From positions 62,001 to 126,000 of the forward strand of contig VRZD01000001.1 in NCBI GenBank assembly GCA_016743235.1: 64,000 bases of DNA. The letters run 5' to 3'. The DNA comes from Pantanalinema sp. GBBB05 (GTDB lineage: Bacteria; Cyanobacteriota; Cyanobacteriia; Leptolyngbyales; Leptolyngbyaceae). The translations under genes were made by a program, and so were the position numbers. How positions within the stretch are numbered: the stretch's first letter is position 1; each line of letters opens with the position of its first letter. This document shows, in pieces, positions 1 through 8,836 of this stretch. Under the pieces are notes generated by a model. The model made no database searches. It saw only the letters and a program-made list of their open reading frames with translations, and was not told where the DNA came from.

Positions 1-2085
1 CCAGGAATGATCTATCAGTTTCAGATGAATCCAGATGGCTCGATCGTCGTTCCATACTTATCTTCCGGGTGTCGAGATATTTACGAAATAGAACCGGAGA
101 TGTTACAGCAAGATCCAAATTTAATGATCCGAGCAGTACATCCGGACGAACGACAACAATTTCTAGACTCAATTTCTCTGTCCGCTCAAACTCTGCAAAC
201 TTGGCGGTGGGAAGGACGTATTATCACCGATCAAGGGCAAACAAAATGGCTCCAAGCCGTATCCCGACCCGAGGTAAAACCCAATGGTGGAATTTTATGG
301 GATGGCTTATTAATTGATGTCACCGATCGCAGACAGGCAGAACAAGCATTAGGAGAAAGTCAGGCACAGTTAGAATTATTTTTCTCTCAATCTCTAGAGG
401 GATTCTTCTTTATGCAAATCGATCAACCTGTTTATTGGGATGATTTGGTTGATCAGCAAGAAGTTTTAGATTATGTGTTAGCTCATCTGCAGATTACTCG
501 GGTGAATCACGCTCTGCTATCCCAGTATGGCGCTAGTCAGGATGAGTTTATTGGTAGATCATTTGCTGAGTTATTTGCTAACAGCACCGTGCAGGCAAGG
601 ACAGCTTGCCGCCGCTTGTTAGACAATAAACATCTACATTTAGAAACTCAAACACGGAAGTTAGATGATACGCCTATCTGGATTGAAGGTGATTTTCTAG
701 GAGTCTATGATAGGGACGATCGCTTAACTGGTATTTTTGGAGTACAGCGAGATATTACCGATCGCAAACAGGCAGAAGCCAAATTACAACAAACTCAACA
801 ATTTCTCTCCTCAGTGCTGAATAACTTACCTGTAGCTGTACTCGCTAAAGAGGCAAAAGAATTACGCTTCGCATTGCTGAATCCAGCCGCAACAGCACTA
901 TTTGGATTAGCTCCAGAAGCAGTACTTGATCGAAATGATTATGATTTATTTCCTCAAGAACAGGCAGATTTATTTACCCAGATCGATCGCGATGTACTTA
1001 GCAGCCATCAAATTCTAGATATCCCGGAAGAAGAGGTAAAAATCAAAGGAGAAATCCGAATCTTACATACTAAGAAAACTGCGATCGTTGATGAAACGGG
1101 AGAGCCGGAATATTTACTCATCATTACTGAAGATATTACTGAACGAAAACAAGCAGAAGCCGCCTTACGGCAATCAGAAGCACAGCTACGGCAACAGACG
1201 GCAGAATTAGAACAGACTTTGCGGGAATTGCAACGAACTCAGTCCCAATTGATTCAGAGTGAGAAAATGTCTTCATTGGGTCAATTAGTTGCAGGTGTGG
1301 CACATGAAATTAATAATCCAGTCAACTTTATCTATGGCAATCTTGCCCATGCTAATAATTACATCCAGGATTTATTAGGATTAGTCCAGCTTTATCGAAC
1401 TCACTACTCAGAACCAGTACCAGAAATTGCTGATGAAGCTACAGAGATCGATTTAGAGTTTTTAATGGCAGACCTGCCCAAACTACTCAATTCTATGAAG
1501 ATTGGGGCAGAACGGATTCAAAAGATTGTGTTATCGTTGCGTAATTTTTCTCGTATGGATGAGGCAGAAATGAAGGCTGTCAACATCCATGAAGGAATTG
1601 ATAGCACATTGATGATTCTGCAAAATCGGTTGAAGGCAAAACCAGAGCATCCAGCCGTAAAAATTATCAAAGAATATGGCAAATTGCCACTTGTAGAGTG
1701 TTACGCTGGACAGCTCAATCAGGTCTTTATGAATATTCTCAGTAACGCGATCGATGCGCTCGAGGAACGCGATCGCCACCGCAGCTGGGAACAGATTGAA
1801 GAATACCCCAGTGTCATTTTAATTACGACTGAATATTTGAGCCAAGAGCGGGTGGTGATCCGGATTTCGGATAATGGACCTGGTATGTCTCGTCAAACTC
1901 AACAACGCTTATTTGATCCATTTTTCACAACTAAACCGGTTGGTCAAGGAACAGGCTTAGGGATGTCAATTAGTTATCAAATTATTACCGATCGCCATCG
2001 AGGGAGATTACAATGCATTTCGTCTCCTGGTCAAGGTGCTGAATTTGTGATCGAGATTCCCATTAAGCAAAATCTGCTTTACTGA
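1..2085 (+). CDS. PAS-domain sensor histidine kinase, 5' end outside window
   Basis: Sensor kinase that would autophosphorylate on histidine and pass phosphate to a receiver not identifiable here. The reading frame is open to base 1 (Pro-Gly before the first Met at base 7), and that Met lies inside a PAS fold, so the true start is upstream. Counting from base 7: PAS about 1-109 ending in a TDRRQAE linker, PAS about 110-255, PAS about 265-380, a Gln/Glu-rich coiled coil 382-420, HisKA with H433 in GVAHEINNP, and an HATPase_c domain with a DNGPGM N/G1 box, an FFTTK F box and a GTGLGM G2 box. The linker and the long insert after the phospho-His helix are typical of the NtrB-like soluble kinases common in cyanobacteria. 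No membrane segment is seen in the visible part. A decayed homologue of its last 60 residues lies at 6237-6434. Confidence 0.9.
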   Translation, partial: PGMIYQFQMNPDGSIVVPYLSSGCRDIYEIEPEMLQQDPNLMIRAVHPDERQQFLDSISLSAQTLQTWRWEGRIITDQGQTKWLQAVSRPEVKPNGGILWDGLLIDVTDRRQAEQALGESQAQLELFFSQSLEGFFFMQIDQPVYWDDLVDQQEVLDYVLAHLQITRVNHALLSQYGASQDEFIGRSFAELFANSTVQARTACRRLLDNKHLHLETQTRKLDDTPIWIEGDFLGVYDRDDRLTGIFGVQRDITDRKQAEAKLQQTQQFLSSVLNNLPVAVLAKEAKELRFALLNPAATALFGLAPEAVLDRNDYDLFPQEQADLFTQIDRDVLSSHQILDIPEEEVKIKGEIRILHTKKTAIVDETGEPEYLLIITEDITERKQAEAALRQSEAQLRQQTAELEQTLRELQRTQSQLIQSEKMSSLGQLVAGVAHEINNPVNFIYGNLAHANNYIQDLLGLVQLYRTHYSEPVPEIADEATEIDLEFLMADLPKLLNSMKIGAERIQKIVLSLRNFSRMDEAEMKAVNIHEGIDSTLMILQNRLKAKPEHPAVKIIKEYGKLPLVECYAGQLNQVFMNILSNAIDALEERDRHRSWEQIEEYPSVILITTEYLSQERVVIRISDNGPGMSRQTQQRLFDPFFTTKPVGQGTGLGMSISYQIITDRHRGRLQCISSPGQGAEFVIEIPIKQNLLY

Positions 2086-2685
2086 AGGTAGGGTTTTATT
2101 GACTTCCTCCAATTGGGTGAACCGATCATCATTTTTAACTAATATTTGCTTACTCCCAGCAGGGGAAGTTGGCGGCGGATAAGAGCGCTATGGTAAAACT
2201 ATCAGGAGTTTTCCAACCAAGTCAGCTACACACGCCAATCATTGAACGATCAGTCCGCAGTATATCTAATATGCTGCAACTGCTATCCGAACTAATTACG
2301 GTCAGTTGCTAATTCCCTGTTAAGTTCAATCTATTGGGTTCGGATTTAATCCCAGTTCATGATTCAGCTAAATTATGGGGCTTGTTAGAAGTCTCCTGAG
2401 GTGTTTGTTTGCTCCCCTGCTTCGATCGAGGCAGGGGGCTTTTTATGACCAAGCAGCAAGATCAGCATTCTTAAACGATGCATAGAATTCAAGCAACTTT
2501 GTGAAGCAGAACCCCTACAAAACTCCTCGGCATAATCTAAATAAGATTGCTATATATCTAGATAGTTGAAGGGAATTCAAAGGATTAGGAAGAGCAAGCA
2601 TTAACCCTTTACAATGCGTACAGATTATCCGGTCACTCAATCTACGTCCGTGTAGATCCATAACAGGTGACTCAGAGTGCCCTGT
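2086..2685. other. 600-bp intergenic region
   Basis: No convincing gene. It holds a clear intrinsic terminator at 2414-2444, about 330 bases after the kinase stop, so either a long 3' UTR or an unrecognised small RNA ends there. The stretch 2140-2300 has no open frame that looks like protein. No tRNA fold was found. Confidence 0.5.
2414..2444 (+). terminator. Rho-independent terminator
   Basis: Arm CCCCTGC at 2414-2420 pairs with GCAGGGG at 2431-2437 around a 10-nt loop that contains CGATCG; it is followed by C and five T. GC-rich stem plus T tract on the + strand. It is far from the kinase stop, so it may end a small transcript that begins in the gap. Confidence 0.75.
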
Positions 2686-3753
2686 ATGCTGCAAATTCAT
2701 TATCTGCCAGATCAACGTACCGTTGATGCAGGGCAGGCGTTTACCTTACTTGATGTGTCACTAGAGACGGGAATTCCCCATACTCATGTCTGTGGGGGTA
2801 ATGCCCGTTGCTCAACCTGTCGGGTGCTGATTCTAGAAGGTCTGGAACACTGCGCTCCTCGCACCTCAGCCGAACAAAGTTTAGCCCAGCAACTGCAATT
2901 TGATGCGAATGTGAGATTAGCTTGCCAAACCGAAATTCAAGGCGAGGGTCTGATCAAACTGCGACGGCTGTCGCTTGATGCCCATGATTTGGAGCTGTTT
3001 CACAATCAGGTGATCGGGAAGACATCGCCGCACGCCCTAGGGCAGGAACAACAGATTGCGATCCTGTTTGCCGATATTCGGGGATTCACCAGCTTTTCTG
3101 AGGCATTGCTCCCCTACGATGTGATTTACATTTTGAATCGATACTTTCAGTTAATGGGGCAGGTGATCAGTCGGCATGGCGGCACAATCAATGTCTATAT
3201 GGGTGATGGTTTGATGGCATTATTTGGCGTTGACCACCCCGATCGCGCTGTAGAACGTGCCATTCGAGCTGGATTAGATATGTTGCAAGCAGTTGATGAG
3301 CTAAATCCATCGATCGAAGCGTTATACCAACATCGCCTCCGGATTGGCATTGGAATACATTATGGCTGGACAGTAATTGGCTCGATCGGGGATCCTAACA
3401 ATCCCAAAATGACCGCGATCGGAGATGCCGTCAATTTAGCCAGTCGGATTGAAGCTGCCAATAAACAAGTAGGCACAATGTTTCTGATTTCAGAAGAAGC
3501 CTATCAGCAAGTGAAGGAGCAGGTGGTCGTTAATCAATCCTTTGAGGTTAAACTGCCAGGAAAAACGGGAGAATACTCTCTGTATGAGGTGATTGATATT
3601 GCGGCTGCCGAACCCAGCGAAACTTTGCCAGCCCCTTTAGCGATAGCACAACGTGCGTCCCAACCGCGCTGGTTAACTGCCCTTCAACAGATAATTACAG
3701 GACTAGGGCATAGCTTTAGTAAATTAATCGGATTAATTTTTCGTCACAGGTAA
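2686..3753 (+). CDS. 2Fe-2S ferredoxin domain fused to class III nucleotidyl cyclase
   Basis: Predicted adenylate (or guanylate) cyclase making cAMP/cGMP in the cytosol, with an N-terminal [2Fe-2S] ferredoxin-like domain that could make activity redox dependent. From the ATG at 2686 the cluster ligands are C36, C42, C45 and C80 (CX5CX2C...C). The class III catalytic domain spans about 120-310, with metal-binding Asp in FADIRGFTSF, the second Asp in YMGDGLMALFG, and the GDAVNLASR segment carrying the Asn/Arg pair that stabilises the transition state. The C-terminal 40 residues are Pro/Ala-rich and then basic. An in-frame GTG at 2677 would add three residues; the ATG is preferred, though no strong ribosome site precedes either. 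The gene stands alone, 45 bases ahead of a membrane-protein gene in the same direction. ATP or GTP preference cannot be settled by eye. Confidence 0.9.
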   Translation: MLQIHYLPDQRTVDAGQAFTLLDVSLETGIPHTHVCGGNARCSTCRVLILEGLEHCAPRTSAEQSLAQQLQFDANVRLACQTEIQGEGLIKLRRLSLDAHDLELFHNQVIGKTSPHALGQEQQIAILFADIRGFTSFSEALLPYDVIYILNRYFQLMGQVISRHGGTINVYMGDGLMALFGVDHPDRAVERAIRAGLDMLQAVDELNPSIEALYQHRLRIGIGIHYGWTVIGSIGDPNNPKMTAIGDAVNLASRIEAANKQVGTMFLISEEAYQQVKEQVVVNQSFEVKLPGKTGEYSLYEVIDIAAAEPSETLPAPLAIAQRASQPRWLTALQQIITGLGHSFSKLIGLIFRHR

Positions 3754-3798
3754 TAGATCATAGTTGAGATTGATTCCTGAGGGGTTGGGATTTCCGCA

Positions 3799-4452
3799 AT
3801 GACAACAGCGATCGAGCAAGCCGGGCAACTGATATGGGGAGCCATTTGGCTTAACCCAGAAGTATTTCAACTGATTAATCAACTGCCCCGTGGTTTAGAG
3901 GTTGCTCTGGGAGTTACATTGGTTGCCGGGTTATCCCAGGCGATCGGTCAAGGTATTATTTTATTTGTTAATCGGGTGAAACCACTGCGGTTTATGCTCA
4001 GCCTGGTAATCTCAGCCATTTTGTTTGGGTTTGGCTGGATCTTCTGGGCACTGAGTACCTGGATCGCTTGTAATGTTTTATTTCGCCTTAATCCTTCCTT
4101 AATCACTGTGGGACAGTCTCTAGGGTTGTCCTATGCTCCACAAATTTTCAGCTTCTTCATTGCCCTGCCCTATTTAGGTGTGCCAATTTCGATCGCTCTA
4201 TCAATTTGGAGCTTTCTAGCGTTTTTGACTGCCATGCGAACTACCCTAGGGCTAGGTCTATGGCAGGCATTCTGGTGTGGCGTGTTGGGCTGGGTAATGC
4301 TGCAAATTCTACAGCGCACGATCGGTCGTCCTGTGGCTAGGGCAGGTCAATGGTTAGCGAATCAGGCAGCTGGCGTGACGCTGGTGACTGACTTGAAGGA
4401 ATTGGAACGTCTAGTGCAGCGAGAACCTATCAATAATCGGGATCAGCCATAG
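3799..4452 (+). CDS. Multi-pass membrane protein, Yip1-like
   Basis: A 217-residue integral membrane protein. Hydrophobic segments lie at about 31-55, 65-95, 110-135 and 140-175, in an arrangement like the Yip1/YIP1-domain membrane proteins often annotated in cyanobacteria. The last 40 residues are polar and probably cytoplasmic. It starts 45 bases after the cyclase gene and may be cotranscribed with it; the pairing suggests but does not prove a link to membrane or redox signalling. No catalytic motif is visible and a specific function is not assigned. Confidence 0.7.
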   Translation: MTTAIEQAGQLIWGAIWLNPEVFQLINQLPRGLEVALGVTLVAGLSQAIGQGIILFVNRVKPLRFMLSLVISAILFGFGWIFWALSTWIACNVLFRLNPSLITVGQSLGLSYAPQIFSFFIALPYLGVPISIALSIWSFLAFLTAMRTTLGLGLWQAFWCGVLGWVMLQILQRTIGRPVARAGQWLANQAAGVTLVTDLKELERLVQREPINNRDQP

Positions 4453-4477
4453 GCTGGTGTAACCCGAGCACCTTAAC

Positions 4478-4852
4478 CTAGGGGGAATCTTGATAAATAT
4501 CGAGTTCATCGACTCGGATTTCTACGGGAGTACCAATGTCTGCTGGTGGACACACCCGAATTCTGGCAGTGCTAGCAAAGGACTCTAAATACCCCCCGAT
4601 CGGCACAACATGGTTGAGAACCCGCCAATTAATCACTTGGTTCGGGCTGTTAATCACTAAGGTTAAGGCTGTAGCCGTTATGGTCAAATACCACTCACAA
4701 CTGATCAGTAAACTCTGGGTTACCCCATCACAAGATTCGTAAAAATACTTACTGACCGCCGATTCTAACTGCCGCCGTAATAGCTGATCAAGTTGGGTGA
4801 TTGTCGCCGGGGGACTATCATCCGCAGGAAGTGAGAATTGATTCATAGTCAA
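4478..4852 (-). CDS. Hypothetical protein, unknown function
   Basis: A 124-residue soluble protein on the minus strand, convergent with the preceding gene (25-base gap). The N-terminal 20 residues are polar and low complexity. The remainder has alternating hydrophobic residues suggesting an alpha/beta fold, with conserved-looking INWRVLNHVVPIG and a C-terminal VEIRVDELDIY strand. No signal peptide, membrane segment or catalytic motif. I do not recognise the family. Typical composition and absence of internal low-quality sequence argue that it is real. Confidence 0.65.
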   Translation of the reverse strand: MTMNQFSLPADDSPPATITQLDQLLRRQLESAVSKYFYESCDGVTQSLLISCEWYLTITATALTLVINSPNQVINWRVLNHVVPIGGYLESFASTARIRVCPPADIGTPVEIRVDELDIYQDSP

Positions 4853-5488
4853 GATTTTGATAATAGGGCTGATTTGAGCATCAAGAGTAAACCCAAGCTA
4901 GGAATACTTATTGCTTCACCTACCATCTTATTCGTTACTTCTCCGGACGTGCTGACAGATCAGGTCAGGGAATGTTAATTAATCTGGCAATTTTCAGTTT
5001 ACGATCGTAAACTCTTGCGATCTTAGTTCAAATTTAGCCAAAATTGTTCACAACGAACAGGGACAAGTTTGCAAATCTTGATGACGTTATGAGCCTGTTA
5101 CAGGTAGTCGGATGGCTTTGCAGAACTGCGAATCGATCCAAGCCTCAATTTTGATTACAACCTAGAGTAAAAGTTTGCATCAGTGGGCGATGAATCCCTA
5201 GGGATTCCCGAATCATCCAGGCTAGAACAGCCGATTCTCTGGTAAAAGTCATTTACTGAAACCAGCAAGTTCTATAGTCAATAGTTTGCAGTTAGTATCG
5301 ACAAATTAGTTAACAAATCAATCAACAAATAATTGACTAATGTGCTACTGAATTTTCTCTTCAATCCGACGATCGAGGAAACTATGACGATGTCTAAAAT
5401 ATATGGGAGCAGCCTACCAAACGGGCAGGAATGGGACTAAAGCACTGCAATAGCGTTACTGTAATCCCAAAGATTTTCGGATCAATTT
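4853..5488. other. 636-bp intergenic region
   Basis: AT-rich and without a convincing gene. It carries a perfect 16-base palindrome at 5192-5207 (GAATCCCTAGGGATTC), short A/T repeats near 5300-5340, and an 18-codon frame at about 5383 too short to call. Upstream of two gene tails (both neighbours point toward or away on the minus strand), so promoters for the 4852 gene probably sit at the left edge. Confidence 0.4.
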
Positions 5489-6154
5489 TTAGGAAGATAG
5501 AGGAGATTGATCATAGTGCTGGAGTAAATCGGCAGGATCGTCATAAATGGCTACAGCATTGGATAATTGCTCATCACTGAACCCGCCACACCGGAAGGCG
5601 ATCACTCCTACTCCAGCTTTGCCAGCCGACTCAATATCATAGGGCGTATCGCCCAACATAATTGCCCGATCGGGACTGAGTTGGCTTTTATTTAACGCAG
5701 CTTCTACAATATCCGGTTTGGGTTTAGATTGCTCAGCATCAGCAGAAGTAGTGAACTCTTGCAGTAAATCATCAACTTGTGCCACCTTTAGCAGCATATC
5801 CATTTCTTGCTCGGTAGCCGATGTGGCAATCATTAGATGAAGCCCGTTATCCTGCATTTTTTGCACTAGTTCCCGTGAACCATTTGCTGACACTAGCGTT
5901 TTACCAAACTTGTTGAGGATCAATTCGCGGCGGTAGCTAGCAATTTGTTTGCCCACACCCGTCTCGCTGTTGAGTTCGGGTACAAGGCGAGGAATCACCT
6001 GATCAGCGCCCATACCGATTAACGATCGCACTTGCTCGAACGTGATCATGTAACCATATTCTGTAAAAGCTTCTACCCAAGCTTGGGCGTGAGCATCGTT
6101 GCTTAATACCAAAGTGCCATCAATATCCAGCAGTACCCCATCTAATGCCATCAT
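5489..6154 (-). CDS. HAD-superfamily phosphatase (beta-PGM/Gph-like)
   Basis: Haloacid-dehalogenase-type hydrolase that would remove phosphate from a small metabolite through an aspartyl-phosphate. Motif I is LLDIDGTLV at about residues 8-16 (nucleophile D10, acid/base D12), motif II Ser/Thr lies in IATSAT near 110, motif III Lys in SKPKPDI near 144, and motif IV is MLGDTPYDIESA with GD and the following Asp. A four-helix cap (about 18-85) places it in subfamily I with beta-phosphoglucomutase or phosphoglycolate phosphatase-like enzymes. The 221-residue length is normal. Starts with two adjacent Met codons; either could initiate. Substrate not predictable from sequence. Confidence 0.88.
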   Translation of the reverse strand: MMALDGVLLDIDGTLVLSNDAHAQAWVEAFTEYGYMITFEQVRSLIGMGADQVIPRLVPELNSETGVGKQIASYRRELILNKFGKTLVSANGSRELVQKMQDNGLHLMIATSATEQEMDMLLKVAQVDDLLQEFTTSADAEQSKPKPDIVEAALNKSQLSPDRAIMLGDTPYDIESAGKAGVGVIAFRCGGFSDEQLSNAVAIYDDPADLLQHYDQSPLSS

Positions 6155-6236
6155 TCGCTCCTTGTATCCTCAATAATATTGATCGTAGTTGGGCGAACTA
6201 AAAAGCTCATCTTTCCCTCAGTAGATTACTACTAGA

Positions 6237-6434
6237 CATCATGGAAACTTCGCTGGCACTGGGTTCAGCACCTCGATCGTCGCTCTATTCACGACTAAAC
6301 CTGTAGGTCAAGGAATAGGGCTAGCGATCGCTGATGCCATTGTGGTTGAAAACCATGCTGTAACAGTTAAAGCAACTTCAGTGCCGGAGCAAGGCACAGA
6401 GCTTGTCATCACAATTCCAGTTCAGTTGATTTAG
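6237..6434 (+). pseudogene. Remnant of a histidine-kinase ATPase domain C-terminus
   Basis: Reading from 6237 gives a frame that ends at TAG 6432-6434 and contains LFTTKPVGQGIGLAIADAI, EQGTELVITIPVQLI at its end. This matches the F box, G2 box and terminal strand of a kinase such as the one at 1-2085 (FFTTKPVGQGTGLGMS; GQGAEFVIEIP). There is no start codon, no HisKA domain, no N box and the G2 motif is damaged (GIGLAI), so it is a decayed 3' fragment of a deleted kinase gene, not an active one. Confidence 0.75.
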
Positions 6435-6631
6435 CATTTGCAGTTTACCCGTTGCCATCTCAAATAGAGTAGCCAGAGCTGCAAACCAGTCAAATACTAT
6501 AGCCACAATTTAATCAGATTTGATTTTTCTGGAGAATAACTAGAAATCGTAAGAGAATTTGTGCTGCATCCAACTCACTGCTTGCTGCGTATTTCTGAGT
6601 GCAATCTAGTTCATTCAATGTTTGGATACCT

Positions 6632-7222
6632 ATGAACAACGCAAAGCGATCTTTAGCCAATCTGTTGCTAGGTGTGGTTACCTGTGTATTGCTAATCGGG
6701 TTTTCCACAACCCCTACTTTGAGTCGTCTGGTGACGCCTGCGGCGATGCCGCCCGGTAGCGGCGGAGATACATCTGCGGTAATGGCACAGGGTATGTCTA
6801 ACCAGATGATGCAACGTTATGCAGCTCCCTTAATCAATGCCAGTGTGGTTCCTAACGCTCCTTCGACTCCAGCGATGGGTGTGGCAGAAGCGTCACTTAT
6901 GGGTAACCGTTTAACGGTGCGAGGAAGTTTTATGGGCTTATCTAGTCCATTACGGGACTATGCGATCGATCCAGTTAATCCTCCAAACCCAAAAATCACT
7001 TCTGCCGTGCATATCCATCGGGGCGATAATACCCAGAATGGACCGTTCCAATATGCGCTGACGGTGATGCGAGATCAAACCGGGATGGGAGGGAAATTCT
7101 CGGGAGACTATACATTGACGAGCGAACAACTCCAGGCATTAACAACTGGCAAACTGTATGTAGACATTCATACCAAACAGAATCGGGCAGGAGAATTGCG
7201 GGGAATTTTCCGACCGCTGTAA
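6632..7222 (+). CDS. Secreted CHRD-domain protein
   Basis: A 196-residue exported protein. The first 30 residues form a signal peptide (basic MNNAKRS start, hydrophobic LLLGVVTCVLLIGF core, then a Ser/Thr/Pro-rich region). Residues about 90-195 form a CHRD domain, the chordin-type beta fold found in many bacterial secreted proteins; visible hallmarks are TSAVHIHRG, the GGKFSGDYTLT strand, a TGKLYVDIHTKQN turn and the terminal GELRGIFRP. A GTG 33 bases upstream (6599) is in frame, but the ATG at 6632 gives a proper signal peptide. It lies just upstream of an ECF sigma/anti-sigma pair in the same direction, a recurrent context for CHRD and fasciclin proteins, so it may be a target of that sigma factor. 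Confidence 0.85.
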   Translation: MNNAKRSLANLLLGVVTCVLLIGFSTTPTLSRLVTPAAMPPGSGGDTSAVMAQGMSNQMMQRYAAPLINASVVPNAPSTPAMGVAEASLMGNRLTVRGSFMGLSSPLRDYAIDPVNPPNPKITSAVHIHRGDNTQNGPFQYALTVMRDQTGMGGKFSGDYTLTSEQLQALTTGKLYVDIHTKQNRAGELRGIFRPL

Positions 7223-7392
7223 GCGATTCACAAATGGCATAGTATACTGGCGGCTAATCATATTACTGAACACGGATGAGGGTTGGGCGTGAGTCAACGG
7301 TTCCCTGGCGGCTAGCGATCGCTCTTGTCCGTGTTTCGGGCATTATCCCAGCTTTCACCTGTAGGGAGCCATTCCCAACCCCCGATGTTTGT

Positions 7393-7983
7393 ATGCCTGC
7401 TGAACCATCTGGTCAACCAGAATCCACTGCATTTAGCCAGACTGATGCAGAGTTAATTCTTGCCTTAAGGAATGGGCAGACGGCTGCTTTAGGAACACTT
7501 TACGATCGTCATGCTGGCTTAGTGTATGGACTGGCATTAGCCACCCTGGGTAACGCGCAAGAAGCAGAGGATTTAACTCAAGATATTTTTTTCATCCTTG
7601 CCAAAGGGTCAACCTACAACCCCCAGCGAGGATCGTTACGAACATTCCTAGCCATCCTCACGAAATCGCGGGCTAAGGATCGATTGCGATCACGCAGCAG
7701 TAACCGCCGCATGCTCGATCGCTGGCAATGGGGTAGACCAGCGGAGAGCGGTGTGAATCTGCCACTGGAACAAGTTTTTCAACAGGAACAATCCCAAGAA
7801 GTGCGCACAGCGTTAGCCCAGTTATCGGAGCCAGAACAACTGGTTTTGCAGTTGGCTTATTACGATGGTCTCAGTCAATCTGAAATTGCTCAACAGTTGG
7901 ATATCCCCTTGGGAACGGTGAAAGCAAGAGCTAGACGCGGGTTGCTCAAACTGCGCCAAACCCTAACGAGTTTTACTAGATAG
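7393..7983 (+). CDS. ECF-type RNA polymerase sigma factor
   Basis: Extracytoplasmic-function sigma-70 factor, about 196 residues from the ATG at 7393. Region 2 (about 25-90) includes LYDRHAGLVYGLAL and EAEDLTQDIFFIL with the core-binding helix. Region 4 (about 135-190) has LSEPEQLVLQLAYYDGLSQSEIAQQL followed by IPLGTVKARARRGL, the -35 recognition helix. A longer frame reaches back to 7276, but its extra 39 residues resemble no sigma sequence; the ATG start is preferred. The next gene, beginning five bases after the stop, encodes its likely anti-sigma factor. Resembles the SigG/RpoE-like ECF group with RskA-type partners. Confidence 0.92.
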   Translation: MPAEPSGQPESTAFSQTDAELILALRNGQTAALGTLYDRHAGLVYGLALATLGNAQEAEDLTQDIFFILAKGSTYNPQRGSLRTFLAILTKSRAKDRLRSRSSNRRMLDRWQWGRPAESGVNLPLEQVFQQEQSQEVRTALAQLSEPEQLVLQLAYYDGLSQSEIAQQLDIPLGTVKARARRGLLKLRQTLTSFTR

Positions 7984-7988
7984 GTGTA

Positions 7989-8747
7989 GTGATAGCGATG
8001 GCGATGCCTCCAGACGAGTTACAGCTACTGATCGCGGGATATGTTCTGGGTGATCTCAGCCCGGAGGAGGCAGCATCCTTTGAGCAATTGTTGGCACACG
8101 ATCCAACGCTCGCGGCAGAGGTTGCTCAAATGCAAGCGGCGCTAGAAACAGCCTATGCTCCTTCAGAAGTGGCTCCGCCAGCTCATCTGCGAGCGGCAAT
8201 TCTGGCTCAAGCAGAAGCAAGCAATTCGGTCATTGTGCCACGATCGGCGTCACGATTTGCTTTCCCCTGGCGAGGACTGATGGAAGTGGCAGCGGCAGGG
8301 ATCATTGGGGCGCTAGGGATAACCAATTACCAGTTGCAACAGTCCTTAGTTCGCCAATCTGAGGCGACTCCAGGGACAGCACTCACCTATGTCCTGAAGG
8401 CAACGCAAACTAGTAATCCGGCTACGGTCATCGTGGTTGTGAATCCACAAAAGCTAGAAGCAACAATTTCTGCCCAGAACTTGCCTCCTTTACCACCGGG
8501 TAAAGTCTATGCCCTGTGGACAGTAGTGCAACCGAATGCCCCGTTCACAACGGATCCGAAGCAGGCAATCTTGACTGAGGTGTTTCAGGTAGACGATCGA
8601 GGAAATGTTACGCAGACGACAGCGGTACCCAAAGCGTATCGCTCTAAGGAGTTAGTCACCAAAGTCGCCGTCACGATCGAGGATGCTAACGCCCCACACA
8701 AACATACTGGAAAGCCAATCATGATCACGATGCGTTCCAATCTTTAA
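7989..8747 (+). CDS. Anti-sigma factor, RskA family
   Basis: A 252-residue membrane-anchored anti-sigma factor expected to hold the preceding ECF sigma factor inactive until a signal triggers its release. The N-terminal 75 residues (ELQLLIAGYVLGDLSPEEAASFEQLL) match the helical sigma-binding domain; it lacks the HxxxCxxC zinc ligands of ZAS proteins. A single membrane segment lies around residues 95-115 (MEVAAAGIIGALGI). The extracytoplasmic part (about 135-250) is an RskA beta domain with LPPLPPGKVYALWTV and VTIEDANAP. GTG start five bases after the sigma stop, so almost certainly translationally linked; alternative ATG codons lie 9 and 15 bases downstream. Confidence 0.88.
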   Translation: MIAMAMPPDELQLLIAGYVLGDLSPEEAASFEQLLAHDPTLAAEVAQMQAALETAYAPSEVAPPAHLRAAILAQAEASNSVIVPRSASRFAFPWRGLMEVAAAGIIGALGITNYQLQQSLVRQSEATPGTALTYVLKATQTSNPATVIVVVNPQKLEATISAQNLPPLPPGKVYALWTVVQPNAPFTTDPKQAILTEVFQVDDRGNVTQTTAVPKAYRSKELVTKVAVTIEDANAPHKHTGKPIMITMRSNL

Positions 8748-8836
8748 TCTGCGCAAGCCAGCCCGAGCAACATATTCAAACTCCAACAAATCGTGGATGA
8801 TAGGCTTAGTCACTTTCGATCAGGAGATGTGCACCT

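Noticed and set aside
2140..2300. Transposase-like or small RNA remnant
   Set aside because: No inverted repeats, no protein similarity and no stable fold by eye.
5192..5207. 16-base perfect palindrome as an operator
   Set aside because: Single copy, no adjacent divergent promoters and no known regulator consensus matched.
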